Below are positions 12,683-22,965 of a stretch of 64,000 bases of DNA, piece by piece (the stretch's first letter is position 1; each line of letters begins with the position of its first letter). The DNA comes from Blakeslea trispora. Taxonomy: Eukaryota > Mucoromycota > Mucoromycetes > Mucorales > Choanephoraceae. Both the position numbers and the translations under genes were made by a program. The stretch lies in contig JAIWNE010000108.1 in the NCBI GenBank assembly GCA_025331445.1, positions 1 to 64,000 of the forward strand. Reading direction: 5' to 3'. Below the pieces are notes generated by a model, which did not search any database, was not told where the DNA came from, and worked only from the letters and a program-made list of their open reading frames with translations.

Positions 12683-13432
12683 TTTGACAGGTCTGATTCA
12701 ATAAATGACAAAGTAGCCTCTACTCTATGTATTTGAACTTGGAACATTTGAATCATAAGCAATTGTATATGGTTGTATCACTTTACAGGGTTTCAAGCCT
12801 TTTTTTTTTTTTTTTTTTAGAGTATCAGCAGATATGTGAAGAGTGAGTCAAAAAAAGAGACTTAAAAAAAAAGATGGAATTATCATTTCATCCATTGTGC
12901 CCTGAATTACATTTATAGACCAGATTCATGCAACCGAGAAAAAAAACTTTGTTATACTTAGGAAATAAGTATTGTATTATTCTGAAAAGAGAAAAGAAAG
13001 TATGCGCATAATACTGTATAGTTTGAGTTGCTTTTTAATTGAAAGTGCATATGAAAACAAAGACCAGTGCGTTATCTCTCTTTTTCATAACTAGTTTTAT
13101 ATGTCTTCTTTCTAGGCCAAGTATTTGATGGGTTAAAATAGGATCTTGTTTTGTATGCTTTATCCTAACCAGGCAGAATTGACCTGAGACTCTAGCACAG
13201 AGTTGAACAATAGATAGATGCAGGCAGTGAAAATAACACCATATATGCAAAGAAGCATGGGACCCTTTTTTTTTCCAAAAAAAAAGTCTATATATTAAGA
13301 AGCTTGCTTAAACTTGCAACATACAATCAATAAAGCTTTTTGTTCTTCTCTTCTCTACTTTCCTTTAGCTATACTTTACATTCGTTTCAGTTCTCTCAAC
13401 TTCCATAACTTACTTTCGTTTACCAAATTTCT
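12683..13432. other. Intergenic spacer
   Basis: Spacer between TVP23 and the Zn2Cys6 regulator. It contains a 20-nt T run (about 12800-12819) and AATAAA-like motifs, including one near 12701 that could serve TVP23. A TATATATT motif near 13291 and a CT-rich leader lie before the next gene. No gene was recognised. Confidence 0.45.
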
Positions 13433-14844
13433 ATGAAGAAAACAAACACAATCCTAGAAAACAATAATCATCATAAACAGCGAGGTGCTGAAGCTGGCAA
13501 TGGCGAAACTCGAGTAAGATCCTCCACAAAACGTCCTCGAGCACCCATTGCCTGTTTCCGATGTCATCACAAAAAAGTATATTTAGTTTTCTTATTAGAA
13601 AAAAGGTCTAAACGAACAAACTAAACAGTCAAACTTGCTTAATCAAACAAACTTAGGTTCGCTGTGATGGAGTACATCCTAACTGTACAAGATGCCTAAC
13701 TACTGGCGTTCTTTGTGCTTATCCTAGCTCAAGAAGATCTCGAACCACTCAACCCGCCAATATCGATCCATTCATTGACAATCTATCTCAGCTTGAAGCT
13801 CGAATCCGTCAGATCGAAATAGATTTAGAGAATCAGCAAATAATCATTGACTCCATCCTTACTTCTTCAAGGCTTTCCAATGATCAAGAATCTGTTTTGG
13901 TAACAGCAAATGAAGCCAAATTAAACCTGTTAAAGACCGGGACAGAAGTACAAGATTCAAGATCTATATTGGCACAAATGCGTCTAAAAGGTGAGCAAAG
14001 AATTTCTAAAAGCAGACGTGATGCTGCTGCTGCTGCTGCTGCCATCACTAGTACTACAGTGACAAATGCTATTCATACCAACAAAACGCCTTCCAGTCAA
14101 AGCATAGAAGGAGAGAATGAAAATAAAGCTATTAGTGATAACCATAGTAATAGGAGACAACAGTCCAATACGAAATTCAGTTGCAACATAAGCTACAACG
14201 AGTCTAAGCCTTTTCAGGTGTCTTATGTTCAAACAAACGGTACCGAAACCAAGGATTTGCAGACACAATCTTCTCTTTATTTTCAAGGAATGATGCTTGG
14301 CAGCAGTGCTGAATTTCTCAGGCCTTATGACATAGCTCCTTCAGACCAAAACATAAATTGGTCAGTGCTTGGCCAAGATGAAAGCAAATCAAGCGGCCAT
14401 CATGAGAGCATCGCTCTTGTTAACACTCCTCCACATACTGCAATTGTCACGAATAGCAACATGCATTCCATATCATCTGATTTATATGGTCATAGCCCTC
14501 TGTCTTTTATGGACTCCTCTAAAGATATTACATCAATGGTCATGAATCCAATCATCTCAACTCCATCCTCTACTCGCTCCTCTTCATTGGCAAGTAGCAT
14601 TGGATTTCCAGTGGTAGTCCAGCCTTCCAATTCTACCAATTCAATGTCATCTAACATGACTGGTGCTTCCTCTGCTGTTTCTTACTCGCCTCTAGATTCG
14701 TCTGATAGCATGCTTACATTCAACATGGAAGATGTTCTATTTGGATCCTCCAATCATGCACATCAAGGCAAGTGGTTAGTACAAAAAGATAACGAAAAGG
14801 AGGTCTTATTGGTTTGTCTTAGATATACAGGCTCTACCGAGTAA
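13433..14844 (+). CDS. Zn2Cys6 (fungal binuclear cluster) transcription factor
   Basis: Two exons (13433-13576, 13657-14844) give 443 residues. The intron falls inside the zinc cluster: CFRCHHKK, then VRCDGVHPNCTRC and LTTGVLCAY. The six cysteines are spaced C-x2-C-x6-C-x6-C-x2-C-x6-C, at about residues 41-69. A basic stretch (SSRRSR) and a leucine/isoleucine-rich coiled coil (about 83-105, NLSQLEARIRQIEIDLENQQ) follow, as in Gal4-type dimeric DNA-binding proteins. The rest is Ser/Asn/Thr-rich with an alanine run encoded by GCT repeats (about 14020-14042). No fungal_trans regulatory domain is visible, so the protein is short for its class. A further exon past 14844 cannot be excluded. The target genes are unknown. 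Confidence 0.85.
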
Positions 14845-15392
14845 TAACCCAATCTGGTTTTATCCAACCTCATAGTGCTCTTTATGATCATTCCTATCGC
14901 TATTATTGTTAATTTCATCTTTCATATTTCACAAATTTTAAGGTAAAAAAAGTATAGATTTGCCTATTTTTTCTTGTTGATTTCGATAAAAAAAAGGAAT
15001 TCTCAAGTTGCTTGAAATGTTTATGAGCATATGTCAGTTCAAACAGAATGAATGAAGTTTTATAAAAAAAAAACAACAACGATCATCAGGCCTAAAAAGA
15101 ACATTCATGCCTCATAAAAATAAAGAAAAATTGCATAAACATGATAACTGGTGTCTGGCTGACATTCTTATTCCCTCAATCCCTTTCTATAATACATTTC
15201 TAAAGCCATTATAATCTTTATGCTATGTATATCTGTTGATAGAATGAAAGCAGATTAAAAGTAAAAAGCATAATGCTTCAGAGAGACATTTCTTAAATTG
15301 AAACCCAGTGCAGTGCCTTTTTGATTTCTCTTTATTTCTTTTAAAGAAAAAGTGTCTCTCTCTCTACAAAGAAAAATAGCTTATACTTAAGC
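14845..15392. other. Intergenic spacer
   Basis: About 550 bp between the Zn2Cys6 gene and the WDR59 gene. It ends in a CT-rich stretch (TCTCTCTCTCTAC near 15354-15366) typical of fungal leader regions. No gene was recognised. Confidence 0.45.
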
Positions 15393-18300
15393 ATGTCAGA
15401 TGATCTTGAGGAGGCAGCCTTAGATCTACACCAAGACGATATACCTGCTGTCGTAAAGCGCCGAAAGTCTGACTCAAACTTGCTTATCAATCATAGAAAT
15501 CATGAGGCTAATGTTCGTAAAAACAAAATGTTGCAGATCGGCCAACAGTTCAATCGATCACTATCTATTGCCATGGCTGAGAGACAACTGACGCGTATAC
15601 GCAGAGATGACAATCCTCAGGAAGACACTTTTTACCGGGCACTTGAGATTAAGTTTCATCACTCTGTTGGTAGTATGAGTATTAGTCCTGCAAGCCGAGA
15701 TGTTGTATTAGCAGGGTAAGATAAATTCAAGCCATACTCAATAATAGCCCAATGGAAGATTGCTTTGACATTAATAATAAACAAATAAATCAAAAATACG
15801 AGTTTAGGCGGCAAGGACTTGTGGTGATTGACCTTGAGGATCCTTGGTTGATCCCGAGAATTCTACCTCACATGTCTAAATGGGAAGTAGCTGATGTTCA
15901 ATGGAGTCCACACATGGCTAGAGAATCATGGGTGGCTTCTACAGTAAGTAACGACAAACCATATAAAAAGAAATCATTAACAAGCAAACCAAATTAAAAA
16001 GTCGAATCAAAAACTGCTTGTGTGGAACTTGAACTATACTGGATCAAGGGCTATTGAGCACGTATTTCATGCACATGCAAGAGCTATTTCGGATATCAAT
16101 TGGTCTCCGCATCAACCAGACATCTTGGCTACTTGTTCCATTGATACATATGTTCATCTATGGGATTTGAGAGAGCCTCAAGTACGAGCAAGAAACCAAG
16201 AAGATGATCGCAAAATGAGACCAAGTTCTTCATTTACACCTTGGAATGGTAAAGGTTGACACTTGCTCTAAACAATGGTCTAAACAAGCTCTATCTTGTT
16301 TCTCTTCATAGCTGCCGCAACACAGGTCAAATTTAACCGAAAAAATGAATACTTGGTTGCTTCTGCTCATGACAAAGATGTCAAGATATGGGATATTAGA
16401 GTAAGCTTCTCTCTTTTCTTGTTTATTGTTTTGACATCTGATTCATCTGATTCATAGAAAGGTGCTGTTCCAGTCACTAGTATTGCTGCCCATTCAAAAA
16501 AGATTTATGGGATTGACTGGAGTCGACAAAATGATCATGATATTGTCACTTGTAGTTTAGACAAGCTTGTAAAGGTAAACTAACCCCTTTCTTTTCTTTT
16601 TCTTGTGAAACTTACTTTTATATGTAGTTTTGGAACATCAATACACCTGATGAAGAGGAAGAAGTCATAGTCACAGATACACCCATCTGGCGTGCTAGAA
16701 ACACTCCTTTCGGTGACGGTGTGCTGATTATGCCTCAAAGAACTGATTCCAAATTAGCGCTTTATAGTAGAGCCTGCGCAGATACTCCAGTACATGCATT
16801 TGATGGCCATCAAGATACTGTCAAAGAGTTTGTTTGGCGCTGGAAAGGTGATATGAATGGAGCCAATGGAGGTACTTATTATATAAGCACTAAGGATGAG
16901 CATTGTCCTCACATCCCTTTCTCTCTCTTCTCTCCCCCCTTTTTATAAATAGATGATCGAGAGTTTCAATTAGTTACTTGGTCGAAGGATCAAAATTTAA
17001 GGTTGTGGCCAGTGTCAGAGGATACAATGAGGGCTGTTGGTTTTGAGCCTAGTAAGGTCAAGACAAAACTATCAGTGCCTTCTATTGCACTAGAGCGAAA
17101 CAAGACTGGCTGCACACTTTCATTTCAACAAGAGCCGCTTGAAAAGTCTGTCACTGATATTCGGTCTTCTCTTACATCTACTCCAGCGACACCAACTGTC
17201 CGCTTAACACCTAATAGTAGCAACTCAACTGGTCTGTTGCCTTACAGATCAAGCACAATCAACAACATCAGTACCGGTTATGATCAAAACAATGCCTACC
17301 GAGAGCAAAAGTATTCTGCTATCAATCCTCTTTTATGGATGCAGAATGTAAAGACAGTAGGACCTACTGGAAGTGAGATTCGAAGGGATGCTTCAAAATC
17401 AGAAAACAGCTATCAATCAGTAGCTGATGAAATGTCAACTGTATTAAGCAAGTACTTGTCAGTAGGTGTCAAGACAGAAAAGATAAATGCTGCCTCTCGC
17501 ACCTGTACCATCTCTCTGCACGGTCCTTGGTCCGATGCCGGCAACGCCCTCTTAAGAATCACTATACGATTTAGCCCTCAATACCCTGATAATAGCCCTC
17601 CTGAATTCGATATCCAAAAGAACAGTATGATATCTATTTATCATCGTGCACATATGACGCAAGATTTAAATACATTAGCTTTGAGTTACACTTCGCATAA
17701 GAAATGGTGCTTAGAAGCCTGTATTCGCTATCTTTTAGGTGAAAATATGCATGAGGAGTCTGAATATGCGTTAGATAACCAGCATGCCTCGTCCTCTGTC
17801 GATTCATCAACAGGTGCCTTTCATGGTCAGGGATCTAACGGTAGTCCAGGACATCATTGGAGAAGCTCAAATGCTATTGATACAGGCGATTCGGATGATG
17901 AACTGGGTCAAGCTTGGGGATATATGGGCGAAGGATATCGTTTCAGTAAACGTGAGAGTATGACAAGTGAACGAGGCATAATGGTGGACATGTCTGTCAA
18001 ACAAAGTACAGATGCCAAAGTGCCCTTTCCTCGACTGTGTAGTGCTGTCTTTTCCGGTAACGGTCAGCTCGTTTGCTTCTTTTCTACTTTGCGCGTTCGA
18101 GATAACAGTCGAAAGAACTCTGACGCTAACAAGAACACACCCCAAAAACAAGAGCAAAAAAGTCAACCAACTCAAGGAGATCATAGCAATGGCGAGTATT
18201 TTGAAAACACTTACAGCGATTTCTATCGTCATCCAAAGACTTATGAGCAATTCGAAGAGTACAAAGAGATTGCAGCCATGTCTCGGCAAGGTAGAAATGC

Positions 18301-20290
18301 TACAGTGTTAGTAGGCAGAACTGGTGGAGCATTTGGAGAATATGCTTACGATGACGAACAAGACGATATTGATGATGGCTTGAGCTCTGTTGGTACAATG
18401 GGTGGTATTTATTACAAGTCGGATGTAAGTTGTTGAAGACGCATTGTTATTCTTACTATTTGAAATAATCTAGGCGGACATCTTTAACAGCATCTTATTT
18501 CATGATAGGCTATGGCTTTAAACAATACAATTGGAAGTGGAGACAACTTGTTGTATCATGGTGCCAAAGCAGACCGTGTTTCTCATAATGTGGTAATTGT
18601 TGATTTTTCAGACAAGATGCCTTACAGTCCATGGCTAGCAAAGGAATACATGTAAGCTTCTTTTCTTCTTCTTCACTTACCCTGTCAAATCATTGTAACA
18701 TTTTTTTTCTAGCTTATCTTCAAAGGATCCTGTATCTGCCTGTATACACAATGCAAAGGTGTGTCAAAGACATGGTAGGCTTGATCTATATAAAGTATGG
18801 TGCCTTGCTGTTGAAATCCTTCGAGACTGTGTTCCTGCAAAGCAACCAGAATCTGATCAAATGGTCACTGACGGCCATCATATATTAATCGAAAGTCTGG
18901 ATACTGATAAAGTTCTAATGGACGAAACCTGGCAGCGAGACCAAAAACTTGCCGAACTCAAGTCTATACTGTACAATTATGGAACCACAGCAAATGGACA
19001 AAGAAAAGCTAATGAACGAAAGCTACCAACAGCTTTTGAGCGTGTCAAATGGGGCATGCATCCTTTAGGCCAAAAGTTAATTAACGAACTGTAAGTTCAA
19101 TATGAAATGAACACTTTATATGTTTTCTTTCTAACTCGTATGATAATAGTCTTCAGCACTTTATAAATATAGGTGATGTCCAAACAGCAGCCATGCTCTC
19201 ATGTACTTTTCAAGTTAGAGCAAGTAAGATACCCTCTGCCTTGTTTGGACAAAAAGTAAGATACAAGTGATCTATCTATGTTGATGCATTTTGCTCATAT
19301 GTATACATATATTTCTCCTTATAGCCTCTCTTTGCAGACAATGCATATGATACACTTGAGCTTGATTATTTTTCTTTAAAGAAAGTTAATCAACGTAGCC
19401 ACTCTCACACTCTATATCGAGCCAATTCTGGACCAAATACAGATACGTCAGAAAAGATTCACATTACACCTATTAGTCACTCTTATGGAGCAAAATCAAG
19501 CAACAGGATGCTTTCCTATCTCTCAGAGAATAACGATCATAAACGGCTATCGCCTACAGAGCAGCGCCTAATTATGACAGATACTGAGTCTCCCAGTTTT
19601 CTTAAACGCAACTCTCGTCTCAACCGTTCTTGGACAGCCAATCACCCTAAGCTCAAGATACCCAGCAATACAGCACCTGGCATTCGTCATCATGCTGTTG
19701 GTAGCTTAGGATCCCATTCTCCAGCATTATCCTCACCTCTCATCATGACACCCACTACGCCATTGATTAATAGAGAAGGTAAAGTGTTACATGATACCTC
19801 GGAAATGAAGATCGAGCTCTATAATATGGAACAGTTTGACCATGAGCGTTTCTATGAAAACAATCATATACCACTGATGGATGTCAAAGGAACGGCTCAA
19901 CGTAATATTCTACGCATCTGTTACGCAGATATGCTTTATCGTTGGAATCTTTTGGATCAACGTGCGGAAATACTTCGGTTTCTTGACCACCAGCCTTTTC
20001 CTCTAGAAAGGGAAATCACTTCATCACATATTCAAGTCGCTTGCTATGCTTGTGGCTCTGAGCTTTCAGCTAATGATAAATATTGCTTTCAGTGCCATAA
20101 GTTGCGCAAGTTGATCCGGTGTAGTTTTTGTCATATTTTGGTCAAAGGCCTAGTCAACTTTTGTATTCATTGCGGCCATGGTGGACATAGCCATCATATG
20201 AAGGATTGGTTTGTTACCAACCGACAAGTTTACTGTATGACTGGTTGTGGTTGTAAATGCGCATTAGAGTCTATCGAGATCTCAGTGTAA
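15393..20290 (+). CDS. MTC5: WDR59/Mtc5 (Sea3) homologue, GATOR2/SEACAT subunit
   Basis: Eleven exons: 15393-15715, 15808-15943, 16002-16248, 16312-16400, 16458-16574, 16628-16871, 16953-18424, 18509-18651, 18713-19090, 19150-19255, 19325-20290. Phases agree throughout and give 1406 residues. The N-terminus holds WD40 blades (DINWSPHQPDILATCSIDTY, then VHLWDLRE; later ASAHDKDVKIWDIR). An RWD domain follows at roughly residues 552-648 (FSPQYPDNSPPEFDI). The C-terminus is a RING-like zinc module (about 1322-1400) with repeated CxxC pairs: CYACGSEL, CFQCHKL, CSFCHI, CIHCGHGGHSHH. The WD40-RWD-RING order is that of WDR59. These proteins sit on the vacuole/lysosome in the GATOR2/SEACAT complex and promote TORC1 signalling in response to amino acids. 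Exon boundaries in the Ser-rich middle are less certain than the ends. Confidence 0.92.
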
Positions 20291-20434
20291 TATTTCGAAG
20301 AGGGGAAAAGAAGATCCAATCAATAAAAAAAAAAAGATTGCTGTCATATATCATATTTTCTATAAATGAGGTCGCATATCTTTATATCTAGGCATTAAGT
20401 TTTATTTTTTTTTTTCTCTTTTGGACCATTCTAA

Positions 20435-22321
20435 TTATAATTTTGTCAACTCGTTGAGTCGCTGATCTAATCCTTTGATTTGTCTAATCATGTCTTGTAC
20501 TACAATAGCTTCCTGAGATTTAAAGATTTGTTCGACTAAGGGTATCCATTGATTGTTAGCAATAAAAGACATCTTGCTGACAGGAGCAACCCAGCTTTGA
20601 TCTAATGGAATCAACACAGGTGCATTATTGAGGATAGGTTTTGGTGTGGGTAATGGTTGGCTATCTTCTTCATCGGAATCTGACTCCTGTTCAAAGACTG
20701 CATTTGCATACTTGTTTTCAGTACTATCCATCACCATATCAATCACTATAGAGAGAATACGCCAACCAGCAAAAAAGACTGCCATTGGGTTACCTTTGGA
20801 TCTAGCTTGTGGTAGTTTAGGTGTATGAATAGCGTCGTTGAGAAACTCCAAATAGGCCAATGCTTCTTCAAGCCCTTGTAAGGTCATGCCCATTTGAGAG
20901 GCAAGACCCTTACCATATGATTGAGGAAAAAGCGTGAGGTGATAAGTGGCCAGAATGGATTGGATGACAGCAAACGTCCAATGTGTCTTTGACACTTTAT
21001 ACTCCGCCAACAGATCAGTAAGTTGAGGCTCCAACATTTGAATCGTGTTTTGTGTCAAACGGCGACTGCCAAAGACACGGGAGAACAGATTCATGACGGT
21101 AACCTCAACATGTTTCTCAGATTCGCCCACAAAACTCATATTCTCATCTTGCGTCTTTGATCCACAAGCAAAACAGGTCCATTCATCTTCCGTGTTACGG
21201 TAACTGGTAGGTTCCTGGCACTCTTTGCAAAGCATACCTCTTGCCCAATCCCAATCGAGACAACGTTCGCATGCACACTTGAAGAATTTAAACTTCTCGA
21301 GCTTAATCTGACGATCTAAAGTGGTACCATAGACGAGCCCACCAACTATTGAATCATCCTCAGGTAAATATGAAAAAGAGAGTACATCTCCCTTTGCCAA
21401 AGGCTTAGTAATAGTAAACACCATAGCATTACGACTAGGCTCAAATCGGAGAAACATGTTGGGTGAGCAAGAGTGTGCAAATTTTGAGCCCCAACGCAGC
21501 AAGGCAATGGTAGGTGTATTGGGTGCTTCAACAGCATCTTCGCCCCAAAAAGTAGTGTCACCAAATTTGGACTTGTAATGTTCTCTTCGAGATCGTTTCG
21601 AGCTGTGTGTAGGAGCTGTTCTTATGCGAGGTAAAGAAACAGTGTGTGCATTAGAATAGATCTTGAGTACAAAGCTGCGCAGGTCAAATGGATCAACATG
21701 TGCATACAGTGGCACAGTATCAACTACTTTTTGAGTGACTGTATGAATCAGCTTGATAGTCTTGTGGTCAAGCCAAGCTGGCTCAATGTCTGTGTTTGGG
21801 AAATAAAAGAAATCGAAATCGTTTTGATTGTACTGCTTGCGCTTGCGTACATTGTTAAAGCTGGGTGGAGGGTGAAGCTGCAGATAGGCCACAATGGCCG
21901 CAGGTACTCCGGGATAAAACTCGGATTGGATGTTGTCTGTTTCTTTGTGTTCTTCGTCCTCGCTATCATCCTCACTATATCTATCATCATCGTCATAATC
22001 GTCATCATCATGGTTGTTACTGCTGTCATAACTAGAGGATACGTCTAGCTTTTGCATATCTAAGCCTTCTTCGGTATACACCATATTAACCAGCAACTTC
22101 CAAAGTTTCTTTGAGTAATAAGGAGACTTGTTTGATCGGCAAGTGGGTTCGAGATCGTACTGGATCAAGGGAGTTTCAACAAGGACAATATCGCCAGGAA
22201 CAAGTGGCTTTTTGGCTACTAGAGAACGGCCTACTACCGGACATTCTTCAATAACTACCGACTCTTCGAATGCCTGTTGATTCACAACAGTATCCAGACC
22301 AAGTTGGCTTACACTTGTCAT
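20435..22321 (-). CDS. SMYD/Set5-like SET-domain protein methyltransferase
   Basis: Single exon, 628 residues from the ATG at 22321 (MTSVSQLG). An in-frame ATG at 22432 would add a low-complexity hydrophobic leader and overlap the promoter shared with YOS1, so the shorter start is preferred. The N-terminal half of the SET domain (VVGRSLVAKKPLVPGDIVL) is split from the catalytic part by a long insert with an acidic run (DDDDYDDDDRYSEDDSEDE). The core motif WGSKFAHSCSPNMFLRFE contains the cofactor-site HSCxPN, and GDVLSFSYLPEDD supplies the usual tyrosine. A cysteine-rich post-SET region follows (CACERC, CKEC, CFACGSK). No MYND finger is seen. Such proteins transfer methyl groups from S-adenosylmethionine to lysines; the substrate here is unknown. 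Confidence 0.8.
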   Translation of the reverse strand: MTSVSQLGLDTVVNQQAFEESVVIEECPVVGRSLVAKKPLVPGDIVLVETPLIQYDLEPTCRSNKSPYYSKKLWKLLVNMVYTEEGLDMQKLDVSSSYDSSNNHDDDDYDDDDRYSEDDSEDEEHKETDNIQSEFYPGVPAAIVAYLQLHPPPSFNNVRKRKQYNQNDFDFFYFPNTDIEPAWLDHKTIKLIHTVTQKVVDTVPLYAHVDPFDLRSFVLKIYSNAHTVSLPRIRTAPTHSSKRSRREHYKSKFGDTTFWGEDAVEAPNTPTIALLRWGSKFAHSCSPNMFLRFEPSRNAMVFTITKPLAKGDVLSFSYLPEDDSIVGGLVYGTTLDRQIKLEKFKFFKCACERCLDWDWARGMLCKECQEPTSYRNTEDEWTCFACGSKTQDENMSFVGESEKHVEVTVMNLFSRVFGSRRLTQNTIQMLEPQLTDLLAEYKVSKTHWTFAVIQSILATYHLTLFPQSYGKGLASQMGMTLQGLEEALAYLEFLNDAIHTPKLPQARSKGNPMAVFFAGWRILSIVIDMVMDSTENKYANAVFEQESDSDEEDSQPLPTPKPILNNAPVLIPLDQSWVAPVSKMSFIANNQWIPLVEQIFKSQEAIVVQDMIRQIKGLDQRLNELTKL

Positions 22322-22490
22322 AGAGATATGTATGTATAGAAAAAAAAAAGAAGGAAGAAGAAAAGAAAGCTTCCTGGAAAAAGCCATCCCAAAGAAAAAA
22401 ATGAATAGCGGACTATAAATCAAATTATTCATGTTTGGAGAACAGGAAAGGACACGTACAAAATTTACCCTTTGTTTTGTTTTCTTAAAG
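22322..22490. promoter_or_regulatory. Short bidirectional promoter between SET gene and YOS1
   Basis: Only 169 bp separate the start codons of the divergent SET-domain gene and YOS1. The interval has purine-rich runs and a TATAAAT motif (about 22415-22421) oriented towards YOS1. A shared promoter is inferred from the geometry; no factor-binding site was identified. Confidence 0.5.
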
Positions 22491-22858
22491 ATGTTGACGC
22501 TTGGACTCGGTCAATTGTTCTACGTGATGCTCTGCTTCATCAATGCCATCGCAGTCCTTAGTGAAGATAGGTTTTTAGCAAGAAGTAAGTGTGCAGTTTT
22601 ATTGGTCAAGAAGTAATTACTTAGCCCTCTCTTCTTCCTTCAGTTGGCTGGACAGTTCAGCCAGATGCAGGTTTTGGCAATGAACAGGGACAATCTATTA
22701 AGTACAAGATGATCAACTTAATATCTGCAGTAAGAACTTTAATGCGAAGTAAGTAATGCACATTGACAATACGCGCTTCAGCAGATATTAACTATGGTAT
22801 AGTCCCTTTAATCGGCATAAATATACTAGTGATAATTTATGAGCTTTTACTTGGATAG
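22491..22858 (+). CDS. YOS1: Yos1-like (IER3IP1) ER-Golgi transport membrane protein
   Basis: Three exons (22491-22584, 22644-22748, 22803-22858) give 84 residues, the normal family size. The protein matches the Yos1/IER3IP1 pattern end to end: LFYVMLCFINAIAVLSEDRF, LARIGW, IKYKMINLISAVRTLMR, then PLIGINILVIIYELLLG. Two hydrophobic helices lie at the ends with the conserved NAIAVLSEDRFL block between. Yos1 associates with Yip1 and Yif1 in COPII vesicles and is needed for ER-to-Golgi transport. The start at 22491 is chosen over an in-frame ATG at 22431 because it places the first helix at the N-terminus as in the family. The gene diverges from the SET gene and converges on dynactin p62, 107 bp away. 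Confidence 0.95.
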
Positions 22859-22893
22859 TTAAATAAAGAGAGAGGAAAAGAATATTGTACGCA

Positions 22894-22895
<2 letters not shown>

Positions 22896-22925
<30 letters not shown>
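22896..22925. repeat. (CA)15 microsatellite
   Basis: A perfect CA dinucleotide repeat of about 15 units lies in the 107-bp interval between the convergent 3' ends of YOS1 and the dynactin p62 gene. Confidence 0.95.
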
Positions 22926-22929
<4 letters not shown>

Positions 22930-22965
22930 TCTCTATCAATATATTGTGTTTATTGCGGCCAAGTA

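Noticed and set aside
18012..18311. Alternative frames across the WDR59 exon 7
   Set aside because: Shadows of the real coding frame; no splice support.
22322..22432. Upstream in-frame ATG extending the SET protein by 37 residues
   Set aside because: It would be hydrophobic low-complexity sequence and would cover the short promoter region shared with YOS1.
22431..22490. Upstream in-frame ATG extending YOS1 by 20 residues
   Set aside because: The extension is basic and would precede the first transmembrane helix that opens the protein in all family members; the ATG at 22491 fits.
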